A stretch of DNA of 10,728 nt from Campylobacteraceae bacterium (GTDB lineage Bacteria; Campylobacterota; Campylobacteria; Campylobacterales; Sulfurovaceae). Within the stretch, counting starts at the first letter, position 1. The number at the start of each line of letters is the position of its first letter. The stretch spans positions 1 through 10,728 of the forward strand of contig JALSQJ010000140.1 in assembly GCA_026985495.1 (NCBI GenBank), read 5' to 3'. Below, one piece after another: positions 1 to 7,405 of the stretch. The notes beneath the pieces were generated by a model. It worked only from the letters and a program-made list of their open reading frames with translations. It searched no databases and had not been told where the DNA came from. Position numbers and translations under genes: made by a program.

Positions 1-655
1 ACCTTTTTGCCATATATGTAGCTGAATTTGGTAGAGATTCCAATAGCTCTTTTGTCTTTTTTTTGAACTTTTGATAAAAAGGAGATGCCATAGTTTGAGA
101 TAGTACTCTACTCAATGCTCCAATAGGAGAAGCGATACTCATCTCGTTATCATTTAATATAATAATAGCAGGATATTTTCTATCGCCTAGCTCATTCATA
201 GCTTCATAAACCATACCTGCACTCATGCTACCATCACCAATAAGAGCTATAGGAATACGCTCATCTTGCTCCCCTTTTAGAGCAATAGCTTTTGCAGCAC
301 CTGTTGCTAAAGAGATGGAAGTAGATGAGTGACCTGCCATATAGTAGTCGTTAGGTGACTCTTTAGGTTTAGTATAACCACTTAGCCCTCTAAACTGACG
401 AAGAGTATCAAACTTTTCCCATCTATCTGTTACCAATTTATGTGCATAAGCTTGATGAGATACATCAAAGATAAAAGGATTTTTTGTAGCATCAAATACA
501 CTGTGCATAGCGATTATAATATCAGTAGCCCCTAATGTTGAACTTAGATGTCCACCATTTTTACTAACCGTATCTAAAATTTTTTGACGTACTTGTCGTG
601 CTATATCTTCTAACTCTGCTATATTTTTTGTTTTTAAATCACCAAACTTATTCAT
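1..655 (-). CDS. dxs: 1-deoxy-D-xylulose-5-phosphate synthase, N-terminal part (runs off left edge)
   Basis: DXS condenses pyruvate and glyceraldehyde 3-phosphate, using thiamine diphosphate (TPP), to make DXP, the first step of the MEP isoprenoid pathway; DXP also feeds thiamine and pyridoxal synthesis. The frame is open for 218 codons from the ATG at 655 to the window edge, about a third of the usual 600-640 residues. Visible family motifs are GGHLSSTLG (34-42, with His36), [11 protein letters not shown] (63-73), AGHSSTSIS (107-115, with His109) and the TPP/Mg signature [15 protein letters not shown] (140-154) ending in NDNEMS (168-173), where Asp141 and Asn170 should bind the metal. The start overlaps the last 8 bases of hisC and has a strong Shine-Dalgarno AAGGAG 8 bases upstream, so it should be translated from the upstream operon mRNA. 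No frameshift is seen. The C-terminal two thirds lie outside the window. Confidence 0.95.
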   Translation of the reverse strand, partial: MNKFGDLKTKNIAELEDIARQVRQKILDTVSKNGGHLSSTLGATDIIIAMHSVFDATKNPFIFDVSHQAYAHKLVTDRWEKFDTLRQFRGLSGYTKPKESPNDYYMAGHSSTSISLATGAAKAIALKGEQDERIPIALIGDGSMSAGMVYEAMNELGDRKYPAIIILNDNEMSIASPIGALSRVLSQTMASPFYQKFKKKTKELLESLPNSATYMAKR

Positions 656-1748
656 TTAATAGACTCCTTAAAACTTCAAAGAGTCTATCATTTTGCTCTT
701 TAGTTCCAATGGTAATACGCACAGCATTCATTTTATAAGATGCTAAGTTACGAATAATCACACCCTCTTTCAAAAGAGCATTTGCAACTTCTGTTGAGTC
801 AATCTTATCGCTAAATAGATAAGTAATAAAGTTAGTATAACTATCAATATACTCAAACCCATGCTCTTTTGCAAATACTTTATAACGCTCTATCTCTTGG
901 GTATGTAATGCAATTGACTCATTTACAAATACTTCATCTCTACTAGCCTCTATGGCTGCTACTAAAGAGAGTGTAGTAATGTTAAATGGAGGTCGCATCT
1001 TATATAACTCTTCTATTAAACTACTAGTAGCAATACCATATCCAACACGCATTCCCCCTAATCCATAGGCTTTAGAAAAAGTTCCTAAATAGATTACATT
1101 AGAGAAGTTAATAATATCATTTGGTACAATTTTATACTTCTCATCTTTTGCAGCAGCATACTCCATATATGCACCATCAACAACTACTAAAGTATCACTA
1201 TTAACACCATCTATTATTTTTAGAACATCCTCCTTAGTTGTTGCGTCTCCTGTAGGATTGTTTGGGGTACAGATATAGACTATTTTAGGTTTATGCTCTT
1301 GATACGCTTCTAAAAACTCATCTACTCTATGTTGATAACTAGCTGTTCTAACAATCTTTGCACCCATCTGTTTTGCATAAATCTCATACATTGCAAATGT
1401 TACTTGACTCATTAGTACCTTATCGTTTGGCATAAGTAATGCACGAGAGATAAACTCTAAAATTTGGTCACTTCCTGCACCAATAATAATACTCTTCTCA
1501 TCAACACCAAACCTTAAAGATAGTGCCTCTTTTAGTTCAAACATTGAATCATCTGGATACAAATAGGCTCTATTAGCACTCTTTGCGATTGCCTCTGCTA
1601 CCTTTGGGCTACACCCTTTAGGATTCTCATTTGAGGCTAATTTTACAACATCTTTGGCATCAATTCCAAACTCTCTTACCACCAACTCTATTGGTTTACC
1701 TGCTTCATAAATCTCTATATTTTTTAATGCTTCATTAAATTTCATCAT
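648..1748 (-). CDS. hisC: Histidinol-phosphate aminotransferase
   Basis: A fold-type I PLP aminotransferase of 366 residues, the normal HisC length. HisC converts imidazole-acetol phosphate and glutamate to L-histidinol phosphate. Motifs in order: ASNENPKG (38-45), [10 protein letters not shown] (90-99, PLP phosphate side), TPNNPTGD (161-168), DGAYMEY (191-197, Asp191 to the PLP nitrogen), [14 protein letters not shown] (225-238) with the Schiff-base Lys226 and Arg234, and VRITIG (343-348) with a carboxylate-binding Arg344. It follows pheA by 9 bases and its last 8 bases overlap dxs. There are two adjacent ATG codons: GAGG at 1751-1754 is only 2 bases from the first (1748) but 5 from the second (1745), so Met2 is the likelier real start. 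Placement next to pheA leaves open a second role in aromatic transamination. Confidence 0.93.
   Translation of the reverse strand: MMKFNEALKNIEIYEAGKPIELVVREFGIDAKDVVKLASNENPKGCSPKVAEAIAKSANRAYLYPDDSMFELKEALSLRFGVDEKSIIIGAGSDQILEFISRALLMPNDKVLMSQVTFAMYEIYAKQMGAKIVRTASYQHRVDEFLEAYQEHKPKIVYICTPNNPTGDATTKEDVLKIIDGVNSDTLVVVDGAYMEYAAAKDEKYKIVPNDIINFSNVIYLGTFSKAYGLGGMRVGYGIATSSLIEELYKMRPPFNITTLSLVAAIEASRDEVFVNESIALHTQEIERYKVFAKEHGFEYIDSYTNFITYLFSDKIDSTEVANALLKEGVIIRNLASYKMNAVRITIGTKEQNDRLFEVLRSLLNE
664..669 (-). promoter_or_regulatory. Ribosome binding site of dxs, inside the hisC coding end
   Basis: AAGGAG on the minus strand lies 8 bases before the dxs ATG (653-655) and within the last codons of hisC. 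It is the best Shine-Dalgarno match in the window. It fixes the dxs start and suggests efficient translation independent of hisC termination. Confidence 0.75.
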
Positions 1749-1750
1749 TT

Positions 1751-1754
1751 CCTC
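1751..1754 (-). promoter_or_regulatory. Ribosome binding site deciding the hisC start
   Basis: GAGG (minus strand) sits 2 bases before the first ATG (1746-1748) and 5 bases before the second in-frame ATG (1743-1745). The spacing favours initiation at 1745, making the protein 365 residues. This is inference from spacing alone. Confidence 0.55.
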
Positions 1755-1757
1755 TTT

Positions 1758-2816
1758 TTATATATCATCATTCTCTTTAACATAAGAGCCTAAAATTTTA
1801 ACTACATCTTTTTGTCGTTCCATAATAGGTTCAATATGCAAATCACTCTTATGACCATTGAATTCAATAAAAAAGATGGACTCACCCTCTACAATGTGCG
1901 ATTTAATTTTAGTTAAATTTACTTCACATCGCTCAAAATCATTTAGAAACTCCACCAATGCACCAGGAGTATTTGGAAGATATACCAACATTGAAGTTTT
2001 ATCATTTCCAGAGGGTAAATTCTCAAAGTCACTTATAATAAAAAATCGTGTTTTATTATTGTCTCTATCTTCAATATTTTGAAATAGAGTAGGAAGATTA
2101 TACATTTTAGCTGCAATATCAGAACAGATGGCAGCTGTACCCTCCTCTTCACTTGCCAACTTAGCTGCTTTTGCTGTTGAATCTACAGGAATCAGCTCTA
2201 CTTCATCTAAACCACAAGCGCCTAAGAAGTTATGACACTGATTAAAGGCAATATCTCGTGAGTAGATTTTTTTAATCTCACTTACATCATTACAAGTTGT
2301 GGCAAGAGTATGATGAACATCAATAAAGACCTCTGAAATAATATTTAAATCGTAATCTTTTAAACAGTTAATTGTCTCACTCACAATACCATTTGAAGAG
2401 TTTTCAATAGGAATAACTCCAAACTTAGCTGTTCCTCTACTAACCTCTCTAAATACAGAAGTTATAGAGTTTAGAGACAAGTAACTACTCATAGCACCGA
2501 ACTTTATCTCTGCTGCTTGATGGGTAAAAGAGGCTTCTGGACCTAAATAGGCAATGTTTTCTGGACGCTCTAAGTTTCTAGCTACAGCAAACATCTCTAA
2601 AAATAGAGCATCTATAGCCTCATCGGTCAACTTTCCACTATTTTGAAGCTTTAGACGATTTAAAATAGACTGCTCCCGCTCAGGTCTATAGATTGGTGTA
2701 CCTGTTGTATTTTTAAGTTCACCCACTTGATGAACATACTCCATACGCTTATTAAAAAGCTCCAATAGAGTGTCATCTATCTTATCTATCTCTAAACGCA
2801 GTTCATCAAGGTTCAT
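1758..2816 (-). CDS. pheA: Bifunctional chorismate mutase / prephenate dehydratase (P-protein)
   Basis: Converts chorismate to prephenate and then phenylpyruvate, the precursor of phenylalanine. It has 352 residues, usual for the fused cytosolic protein. Residues 1-85 are an AroQ chorismate mutase; Arg7, Arg24, Lys35, Arg47 and Glu48 align with E. coli active-site Arg11, Arg28, Lys39, Arg51 and Glu52. Residues 88-265 are the dehydratase, with YLGPEASFTHQAA (90-102), VIPIENSSNG (134-143) and the catalytic TRF at 256-258. Residues 273-345 are a C-terminal ACT domain with GALV (285-288). Where phenylalanine-sensitive enzymes carry ESRP this one reads KSHI (305-308), so feedback control may differ. 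The start has GGGAG 5 bases upstream. The gene follows lysA by 17 bases and precedes hisC by 9, so it is surely cotranscribed. Confidence 0.95.
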   Translation of the reverse strand: MNLDELRLEIDKIDDTLLELFNKRMEYVHQVGELKNTTGTPIYRPEREQSILNRLKLQNSGKLTDEAIDALFLEMFAVARNLERPENIAYLGPEASFTHQAAEIKFGAMSSYLSLNSITSVFREVSRGTAKFGVIPIENSSNGIVSETINCLKDYDLNIISEVFIDVHHTLATTCNDVSEIKKIYSRDIAFNQCHNFLGACGLDEVELIPVDSTAKAAKLASEEEGTAAICSDIAAKMYNLPTLFQNIEDRDNNKTRFFIISDFENLPSGNDKTSMLVYLPNTPGALVEFLNDFERCEVNLTKIKSHIVEGESIFFIEFNGHKSDLHIEPIMERQKDVVKILGSYVKENDDI

Positions 2817-2833
2817 GAGTTCTCCCTTTTAAA

Positions 2834-4054
2834 TTAATTTTGCCAACTAGTATCACAAGACTCTTCAAGTCGTATTTGGTCTTCAAACGTTTCTCGTTCT
2901 CGAATTAGATAATCTTTTCCATCTAAAATAGCCACCTCAGCTGCACGTCCACGTGTATTGTAGTTACTTGACATAGTGAAACCATACGCTCCTGCTGAAT
3001 GAACTACTAAAATATCATTATGGTTCATAATAGGCAATTCAACATCTTTACCTAAAAAATCACCACTCTCACAGACTGGTCCAACTACATCAGCTAAAGA
3101 GGCTTCACCCTCTTTTTGTACTGCTTCTATTTTATGGTAAGCACTATAGAGACTTGGACGAAGTAGGTCATTCATGGCTCCATCGACAATAACAAATCGT
3201 TTATCACCATTTACCTTTTCGTAAAGTACTTTGGTTAAGAAAATTCCTGAATTTGCCATCATATAACGCCCTGGCTCAGAGAGAATAGTGACATCAAGCC
3301 CTTTGATTTGACTCAATATAGCTTTTGCATAATCAACTGGTCGTATAGTTGTCTCATTCTCATAAGTTACACCTAATCCTCCACCAACATCAAAAAATTT
3401 AATCTCAATTCCTATTGCATCTAATGAGCGTACTAAGTCGGCAACTATGCCACATGCTTCGGTAATAGGTGAGAGTTCTGTTAGTTGTGAACCAATATGA
3501 AAATGGATACCTACAGGGTTAAGATATTTAGACTTTTTAGCATAAATATACATTCGTTTTGCACTCTCTAAACTAACACCAAATTTATTTTCATGCAACC
3601 CTGTTGAGATGTAAGGGTGTGTTTTTGGGTCAACATTTGGATTGACACGAATAGATATACGAGCCTCTACATTTAGCTCTTTTGCAATCATCTCTACACG
3701 TTTCATCTCTGCTTCACTCTCTAGGTTAATTAGTAAAATATTCTCTTGAAGAGCTTCTCTTATCTCTGAATCTTTTTTACCTACACCTGAAAAGATGATT
3801 TTATACTTTTTAACACCTGCTTTTAATGCACGACGAACCTCTCCAATACTAACACAGTCAGCACCAGCACCAAGGTTTGCTAAATGGCGTATAACTGCCA
3901 AATTTGAATTAGACTTTACTGCATACGCTACTAAAGATTTTTTGCCACCAAATGCATCTTTTAACTCTTCATATCGCTTGGTTATATTATTGAAATCATA
4001 CACATAGAGTGGCGTATGATATCTCTCTACTAATGTTGTAATATCTAAACTCAT
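2834..4054 (-). CDS. lysA: Diaminopimelate decarboxylase
   Basis: Last step of lysine synthesis: PLP-dependent decarboxylation of meso-diaminopimelate to L-lysine, which also drains a peptidoglycan precursor. It is a fold-type III enzyme of 406 residues, normal length. Visible motifs: PLYVYD (15-20), AYAVKSNSNL (43-52) with Schiff-base Lys47, GIHFHIGSQL (182-191), the PLP phosphate loop DVGGGLG (222-228), SEPGRYMM (259-266), VCESGDFLGKD (327-337) with Cys328 and Glu329 expected to act across the dimer interface, and AGAYGFTMSSNYN (354-366) with Tyr357. The start has AGGA 8 bases upstream. The C-terminal tail after the last conserved block ends in SCDTSWQN. It lies 81 bases after the LptF/G permease, the widest gap in this operon, and may have an extra promoter there. 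Confidence 0.95.
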   Translation of the reverse strand: MSLDITTLVERYHTPLYVYDFNNITKRYEELKDAFGGKKSLVAYAVKSNSNLAVIRHLANLGAGADCVSIGEVRRALKAGVKKYKIIFSGVGKKDSEIREALQENILLINLESEAEMKRVEMIAKELNVEARISIRVNPNVDPKTHPYISTGLHENKFGVSLESAKRMYIYAKKSKYLNPVGIHFHIGSQLTELSPITEACGIVADLVRSLDAIGIEIKFFDVGGGLGVTYENETTIRPVDYAKAILSQIKGLDVTILSEPGRYMMANSGIFLTKVLYEKVNGDKRFVIVDGAMNDLLRPSLYSAYHKIEAVQKEGEASLADVVGPVCESGDFLGKDVELPIMNHNDILVVHSAGAYGFTMSSNYNTRGRAAEVAILDGKDYLIRERETFEDQIRLEESCDTSWQN

Positions 4055-4103
4055 ATAATCGTTCCTAAACTATTCATAGAGTACTCTCTACTTAATATTC
4101 GCG

Positions 4104-4109
4104 ATTTTA
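4104..4109 (-). promoter_or_regulatory. Possible internal promoter (-10) before lysA
   Basis: TAAAAT followed by CGCG lies 49 bases before the lysA ATG in the 81-base gap after the permease gene. It resembles the stronger TATAATTCGC boxes before rplY and the DJ-1 gene. No -35 is seen. A transcript from here would carry a leader of about 43 bases with an 8-codon ORF (4051-4077) ending in TGA that overlaps the lysA ATG. Weak evidence. Confidence 0.3.
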
Positions 4110-4135
4110 TCTAAAAGTTGGTTATATATGGGTAA

Positions 4136-5191
4136 TTATATTCTCTTTTGAGATTGAGCTAAACTATATATACCATAGCTCCATAAAAGAGCAATAGGTA
4201 CAATCATAACAATCTCAGGTAGTACTGTTCCATTTTTAGCAACTCCTTGTAGAGCAAAAAGTATTCCCCATACAAATAGTGTTCCACCAATTGCTTTTGC
4301 TGTAGTAATAGAAATATTCATGTAACGAGAGTGAAAAGGAAATTGAAAAATCAGTATCATAAGTAGTGCAATAGAAAATAGAGGTGTTATAACTTTAGCA
4401 TAAATATCTACACGCACCTCATGAGTATCTAAATTCTGCTTTTCAAGTAACTCTTTTGCAACAATACTCTCATATAAATTTAAAGCCTTTCCATCATAGA
4501 TAGACTCTAAGATTTTAGGCTGATAATCTTTTAATGTATATAGTAAAGGAACCTTTTCTACTTTTAAACGTTTATACCCTGAAGTATCCAGTACCTTAAA
4601 TTTTTTAACAACATCAACTGCAACCCACTCTGAGATATTATACCAAGCCTCTTTAGCTCTAAAAGTTTCAACTACTTCATCTTGTTCAATCTTAAAAATA
4701 GTTAAATCTTCTAGCTTATACAGCTCTGGAATTAAAGCACCTATATATACAAAACTACTATTATATTTAAAAAATAGGTCTTCTGTTTTACTAACTCCAT
4801 ACTGATTTTTAGATAGACTACGTGCTTTATCTGGTGCAGTAGAGAAAGAGGTAAAATTAAGAGCTAAAAAGATAAAATAGGTTAAGAGTCCAACGAGTAA
4901 GAAAGGTTTAAAAAACTCTCTTCTTGTAACCCCCAAAGCATAAAAAGAGGCAACAGCATTCTGCTTTATAAAAGCAATTTTAGTCCAAATCCCACCAAAA
5001 ACAATAGCCAATGGATATAGGAGATTTAATGCCTCTTCCCATTTACTAAAGAGATAGAGTACTTTAATATTAAAAGAGGATAGAGATGAGCCATTCATTA
5101 AAAAATCTAACCCAGCAAATAGTCCAGATAATCCTAAAAGAATAATTAACATCTTCTTTAGATAGTGATAAGCTATATATCTAAAAAGCAT
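4136..5191 (-). CDS. LptF/LptG (YjgP/YjgQ)-family LPS export permease
   Basis: An inner-membrane permease of the LptB2FG ABC transporter that extracts lipopolysaccharide or lipooligosaccharide from the inner membrane and feeds it to the LptC-LptA bridge. At 351 residues it has the family layout: hydrophobic segments near 13-33, 55-76 and 95-114, a soluble mainly beta periplasmic region of about 115-262, then segments near 266-285, 297-317 and 324-345. Residues 79-99, including YALGVTRREFF, match the cytoplasmic coupling helix that contacts LptB. The start lies 6 bases after the pth stop, with GTGAG-type pairing bases overlapping that stop. Which subunit (F or G) it is cannot be settled here because the partner gene is not in the window. 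The same family member sits between pth and lysA in Campylobacter jejuni, from memory. Confidence 0.88.
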   Translation of the reverse strand: MLFRYIAYHYLKKMLIILLGLSGLFAGLDFLMNGSSLSSFNIKVLYLFSKWEEALNLLYPLAIVFGGIWTKIAFIKQNAVASFYALGVTRREFFKPFLLVGLLTYFIFLALNFTSFSTAPDKARSLSKNQYGVSKTEDLFFKYNSSFVYIGALIPELYKLEDLTIFKIEQDEVVETFRAKEAWYNISEWVAVDVVKKFKVLDTSGYKRLKVEKVPLLYTLKDYQPKILESIYDGKALNLYESIVAKELLEKQNLDTHEVRVDIYAKVITPLFSIALLMILIFQFPFHSRYMNISITTAKAIGGTLFVWGILFALQGVAKNGTVLPEIVMIVPIALLWSYGIYSLAQSQKRI

Positions 5192-5197
5192 CTAATC

Positions 5198-5761
5198 TCA
5201 CTCTTCAAATTTTTTTAAAGAGTATCTTGATTTAACCTCATCAAGTGATTTAGATTTTAACTCTTTTACAGCATAAGCTGTATGTTTTATCCAACCATCA
5301 AGTAGAGCAGATTCATCTTCTGAAAAATCATGCAATACATAATCAGCTACTTGTGACTTATAAGCAGGTTTTCCAACACCCATTCTTACTCGATTGTACT
5401 CTTTTCCTACCATAGAATCTATTGAACGTAATCCATTATGACCACCATGTCCACCTCCATTTTTAAAACGAAGTGCAGAGAAAGGCAAATCTATATCATC
5501 ATGAATTACAGTAATATCCTCTAGCTCAATTTTATAGAAATTTTTAACAGCCTGAACAGAGTTACCCGATAGATTCATAAAAGTTGTAGGTTTGAGAAAT
5601 AGAGTATCTGAAGATTTAAAGAGTTCACCCCTAAAAGAGCTTTTAGAGATTTCATTGGCTCCAAAGTCAGAGATAAGTTTATCAATGACTTTGAAACCAA
5701 TATTGTGTCGTGTATTTTCGTATTGTGTTCCTGGATTACCAAGTCCTACAATCAATAACAT
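5198..5761 (-). CDS. pth: Peptidyl-tRNA hydrolase
   Basis: Bacterial Pth cleaves the ester bond of peptidyl-tRNAs that drop off the ribosome and so recycles tRNA; it is a cytosolic monomer. It has 187 residues, normal length. The N-terminus LIVGLGNPG (3-11) and NTRHNIGF (16-23) carry Asn9 and the catalytic His19. TFMNLSG (60-66) supplies Asn63, HDDIDLP (87-93) supplies Asp88, and GGGHGGHNGLRSI (102-114) supplies Asn109; these match E. coli Asn10, His20, Asn68, Asp93 and Asn114. It starts 9 bases after the rplY stop with only a weak ribosome binding site (GTTGG), so coupling to rplY translation is likely. The rplY-pth pair is a common bacterial arrangement. Confidence 0.96.
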   Translation of the reverse strand: MLLIVGLGNPGTQYENTRHNIGFKVIDKLISDFGANEISKSSFRGELFKSSDTLFLKPTTFMNLSGNSVQAVKNFYKIELEDITVIHDDIDLPFSALRFKNGGGHGGHNGLRSIDSMVGKEYNRVRMGVGKPAYKSQVADYVLHDFSEDESALLDGWIKHTAYAVKELKSKSLDEVKSRYSLKKFEE

Positions 5762-5770
5762 TAAGCCAAC

Positions 5771-6307
5771 TTATTTAGCTTTAATTACACCAACAACAGC
5801 AACATCATCTCTGTCCATTAGTTTACAATTAGCAGGTGCTTCCATATCTCTAACCAAAATAGAGTCATCTCTATCTAAATCAGTTACATCAAGAGTAAAA
5901 TTAGAAGGCATATCTTCAATAGCACCTCTTACTTTAATTCTCTTCTTTTGAATCATAAGAACACCTTTGTTTTTAAGACCCTTTGCAACTCCTGTTGTTT
6001 TAACAGGTATAAGATAGTTTGTTACTTGACCTGGTATAGCTACTCTAAGGTCAACATGAACAACATCTCCATTAACAGGGTGAAGTTGATACTCTTGAAT
6101 AACTACATTAAATTCAGTATCTCCTACTTTTAATGCAAGAGTTAAACCATCTTTAGCTCTTACAGCTTTAACAAAATCACCTCTTTTAAAAGCTGCTTGT
6201 ACATTCTCTACACCATTTGCATAGATGTTAGCTGTTAGATAACCATCTCTTCTAAGCTTCTTTGCAGAGCTTGTTCCGATACTCTCTCTAATAATACCTT
6301 CTAACAT
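5771..6307 (-). CDS. rplY: Ribosomal protein bL25, CTC (long) form
   Basis: Binds 5S rRNA in the large ribosomal subunit. At 178 residues it is the long CTC form: an N-terminal L25 domain (about 1-92) plus a C-terminal beta-rich TL5-type domain (about 93-178), unlike the 94-residue E. coli protein. Recognisable parts are SSAKKLRRDGYLTANIYANG (13-32), a VIQEYQLHPVNGDVVHVDL stretch (69-87) and VKTTGVAKGLKNKGVL (102-117). AAGGA sits 5 bases before the ATG, and a TATAAT box lies 33-38 bases upstream, so rplY is the first gene of the unit rplY-pth-permease-lysA-pheA-hisC-dxs. Confidence 0.94.
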   Translation of the reverse strand: MLEGIIRESIGTSSAKKLRRDGYLTANIYANGVENVQAAFKRGDFVKAVRAKDGLTLALKVGDTEFNVVIQEYQLHPVNGDVVHVDLRVAIPGQVTNYLIPVKTTGVAKGLKNKGVLMIQKKRIKVRGAIEDMPSNFTLDVTDLDRDDSILVRDMEAPANCKLMDRDDVAVVGVIKAK

Positions 6308-6339
6308 TTGTGTCCTTTAATTTTTAAAATTAGAAGCGA

Positions 6340-6345
6340 ATTATA
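6340..6345 (-). promoter_or_regulatory. Promoter -10 box of the rplY-dxs operon
   Basis: A perfect TATAAT on the minus strand, in the context GTATAATTCGC, lies in the 49-base gap before rplY. The start of transcription should fall near 6333, giving a leader of about 26 bases that includes the AAGGA ribosome binding site. No -35 match is seen, as is usual for sigma-70 promoters in Campylobacterota. The -35 region would lie in the end of the upstream coding sequence. Confidence 0.7.
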
Positions 6346-6356
6346 CTTTAATTTTA

Positions 6357-7154
6357 TTAAGATTTAGTAATTCTCTTATAGGTTTCTCTAAAAAGCTTTC
6401 CTATGGAGCCATCATTCAACTCTAAAATCTCCTCTTTTAAAGAGTCATCTTCATCTTCTTTAAGATTGTTTAGCAAATCACTCTTCTCTTTTTTTAAAAC
6501 TCTAATCTCCTCTTGATACTTCTCAAGTTGCTCTTCAATTTTAGTAAATTGGTCTTTTGAGATAACAAATTCAGCATCTTTACTATTAGCTGTATATAGC
6601 TTTAACTCCTCTTCAAGTTCAGCTATTCTATCTTGATATAACTCTATGGTTTTAACTTTTTCATGATTTTCAAGTTCCAACAAATCAATCTTTTGAGTTA
6701 ACTCATCTACTATTTTCAGATGCTCTTTAGCCTGTTTTTCAATACTCTCTTCTGCTTTCAATAGTACTGATTCAAACTCCTCTAACTCCTTTTCTCTTCT
6801 TCTATCTAATCTCTCCAACTCTTTAACACGCTGTTTTAAATGCTCATCTTCTACTCTATCAACACTATCTAGCTCAGTTTTCAATTGAGTAACCATTGAG
6901 GTTTTTTCAGAGAGCATCTTTTCTAACTCATAAATCTCTTCAGAACTCTTTTGTGAACGTATTTTTTCATTACGAAACTTCTTCTCTATCACATCAAGCA
7001 TCCTATTTCGTTCAGAGATAATTGCATCTAATGAATCTAACTCTTCTCTATACTTTTTATGAGAACTATTTCTGAAAAATAACCACCCTACAAATAGACC
7101 TAGTCCCATAGAAGCTAAAAGCCAAAAAGTCATTTTTATTATTAACTCTATCAT
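6357..7154 (-). CDS. Unknown membrane-anchored coiled-coil protein
   Basis: I do not recognise a named family. The 265-residue protein has one hydrophobic N-terminal segment (about 5-27, with a small-residue face GLGLFVGW), a basic stretch (28-35), a long charged heptad-rich coiled coil (about 35-186), a short break with a more globular-looking patch (187-203), a second coil (204-232), a very acidic stretch (233-247) and a short basic tail (250-265). Positive charges after the segment suggest the coil faces the cytoplasm. Its ATG overlaps the stop of the upstream 65-residue gene as ATGA, and AAGG lies 7 bases before it, so the two are translationally coupled. It ends 49 bases before rplY. Possible roles are scaffolding in the envelope or at a pilus or division site; this is speculation. 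That it is a real gene is well supported by frame, ribosome binding site and coupling. Confidence 0.8.
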   Translation of the reverse strand: MIELIIKMTFWLLASMGLGLFVGWLFFRNSSHKKYREELDSLDAIISERNRMLDVIEKKFRNEKIRSQKSSEEIYELEKMLSEKTSMVTQLKTELDSVDRVEDEHLKQRVKELERLDRRREKELEEFESVLLKAEESIEKQAKEHLKIVDELTQKIDLLELENHEKVKTIELYQDRIAELEEELKLYTANSKDAEFVISKDQFTKIEEQLEKYQEEIRVLKKEKSDLLNNLKEDEDDSLKEEILELNDGSIGKLFRETYKRITKS

Positions 7155-7348
7155 CTACTTACCTTTTGTGATAATTCTAAATATTTTTTAAGGTTTCTAT
7201 CACGAAGAGTGACAGTAGGCTTAGCAGGTAGTAGCTCTCTATCTAGCTCCTGTTCGGAATAGTACTTTGATGCGTTTAACAATACGCATGAAAAAATTAA
7301 TAAAATTTCAGATAATAATCCAAAGAGTATTATTGTGCTACTTTTCAT
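7151..7348 (-). CDS. Small unknown membrane protein (65 residues)
   Basis: No family recognised. It has one hydrophobic segment (about 4-25) followed by a charged 40-residue tail rich in Glu, Arg and Lys. Cys21 follows the hydrophobic run in the context LIFSC; this is a poor lipobox because Phe is at -2, and Glu14 interrupts the run, so a plain membrane anchor is more likely than a lipoprotein. AAAGG sits 7 bases before the ATG, and overlapping TATAAT boxes lie 30-40 bases upstream. Its stop overlaps the start of the coiled-coil gene (ATGA), implying coupled expression and perhaps a partnership. It could instead be the N-terminal remnant of a longer envelope protein; I see no downstream continuation in another frame to prove this. 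Confidence 0.65.
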   Translation of the reverse strand: MKSSTIILFGLLSEILLIFSCVLLNASKYYSEQELDRELLPAKPTVTLRDRNLKKYLELSQKVSR

Positions 7349-7377
7349 AAATAACCTTTTAAATTTACAACTGTTTA

Positions 7378-7388
7378 ATTATATTATA
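7378..7388 (-). promoter_or_regulatory. Promoter of the small membrane protein / coiled-coil unit
   Basis: Two overlapping perfect -10 boxes (TATAATATAAT) lie in the 57-base gap between pilT and the 65-residue gene, 30 bases before its ATG. A run of T precedes them. The start of transcription would be near 7371-7376, giving a leader of about 25 bases with the AAAGG ribosome binding site. Confidence 0.65.
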
Positions 7389-7405
7389 AAAAGTTTTAAA
7401 AGTAG

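Noticed and set aside
1858..2082. Plus-strand open frame opposite pheA
   Set aside because: It is antisense to a well-supported gene, its predicted product has no recognisable domain, and the opposite strand carries all the family motifs.
3795..4007. Plus-strand open frame opposite the lysA N-terminus
   Set aside because: It lies wholly antisense to lysA, over the conserved PLP-lysine region, with no domain or convincing start context.
5592..6133. Two plus-strand open frames opposite pth and rplY
   Set aside because: Both are antisense to conserved genes, and their compositions (Ser/Leu-rich; Asn/Lys-rich) are typical of reverse-strand shadows.
6417..6830. Repetitive CTC/CTT-rich plus-strand sequence as a tandem repeat
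   Set aside because: It reflects Glu/Lys codons (GAG, GAA, AAG) of the coiled-coil protein on the other strand; there is no fixed repeat unit.
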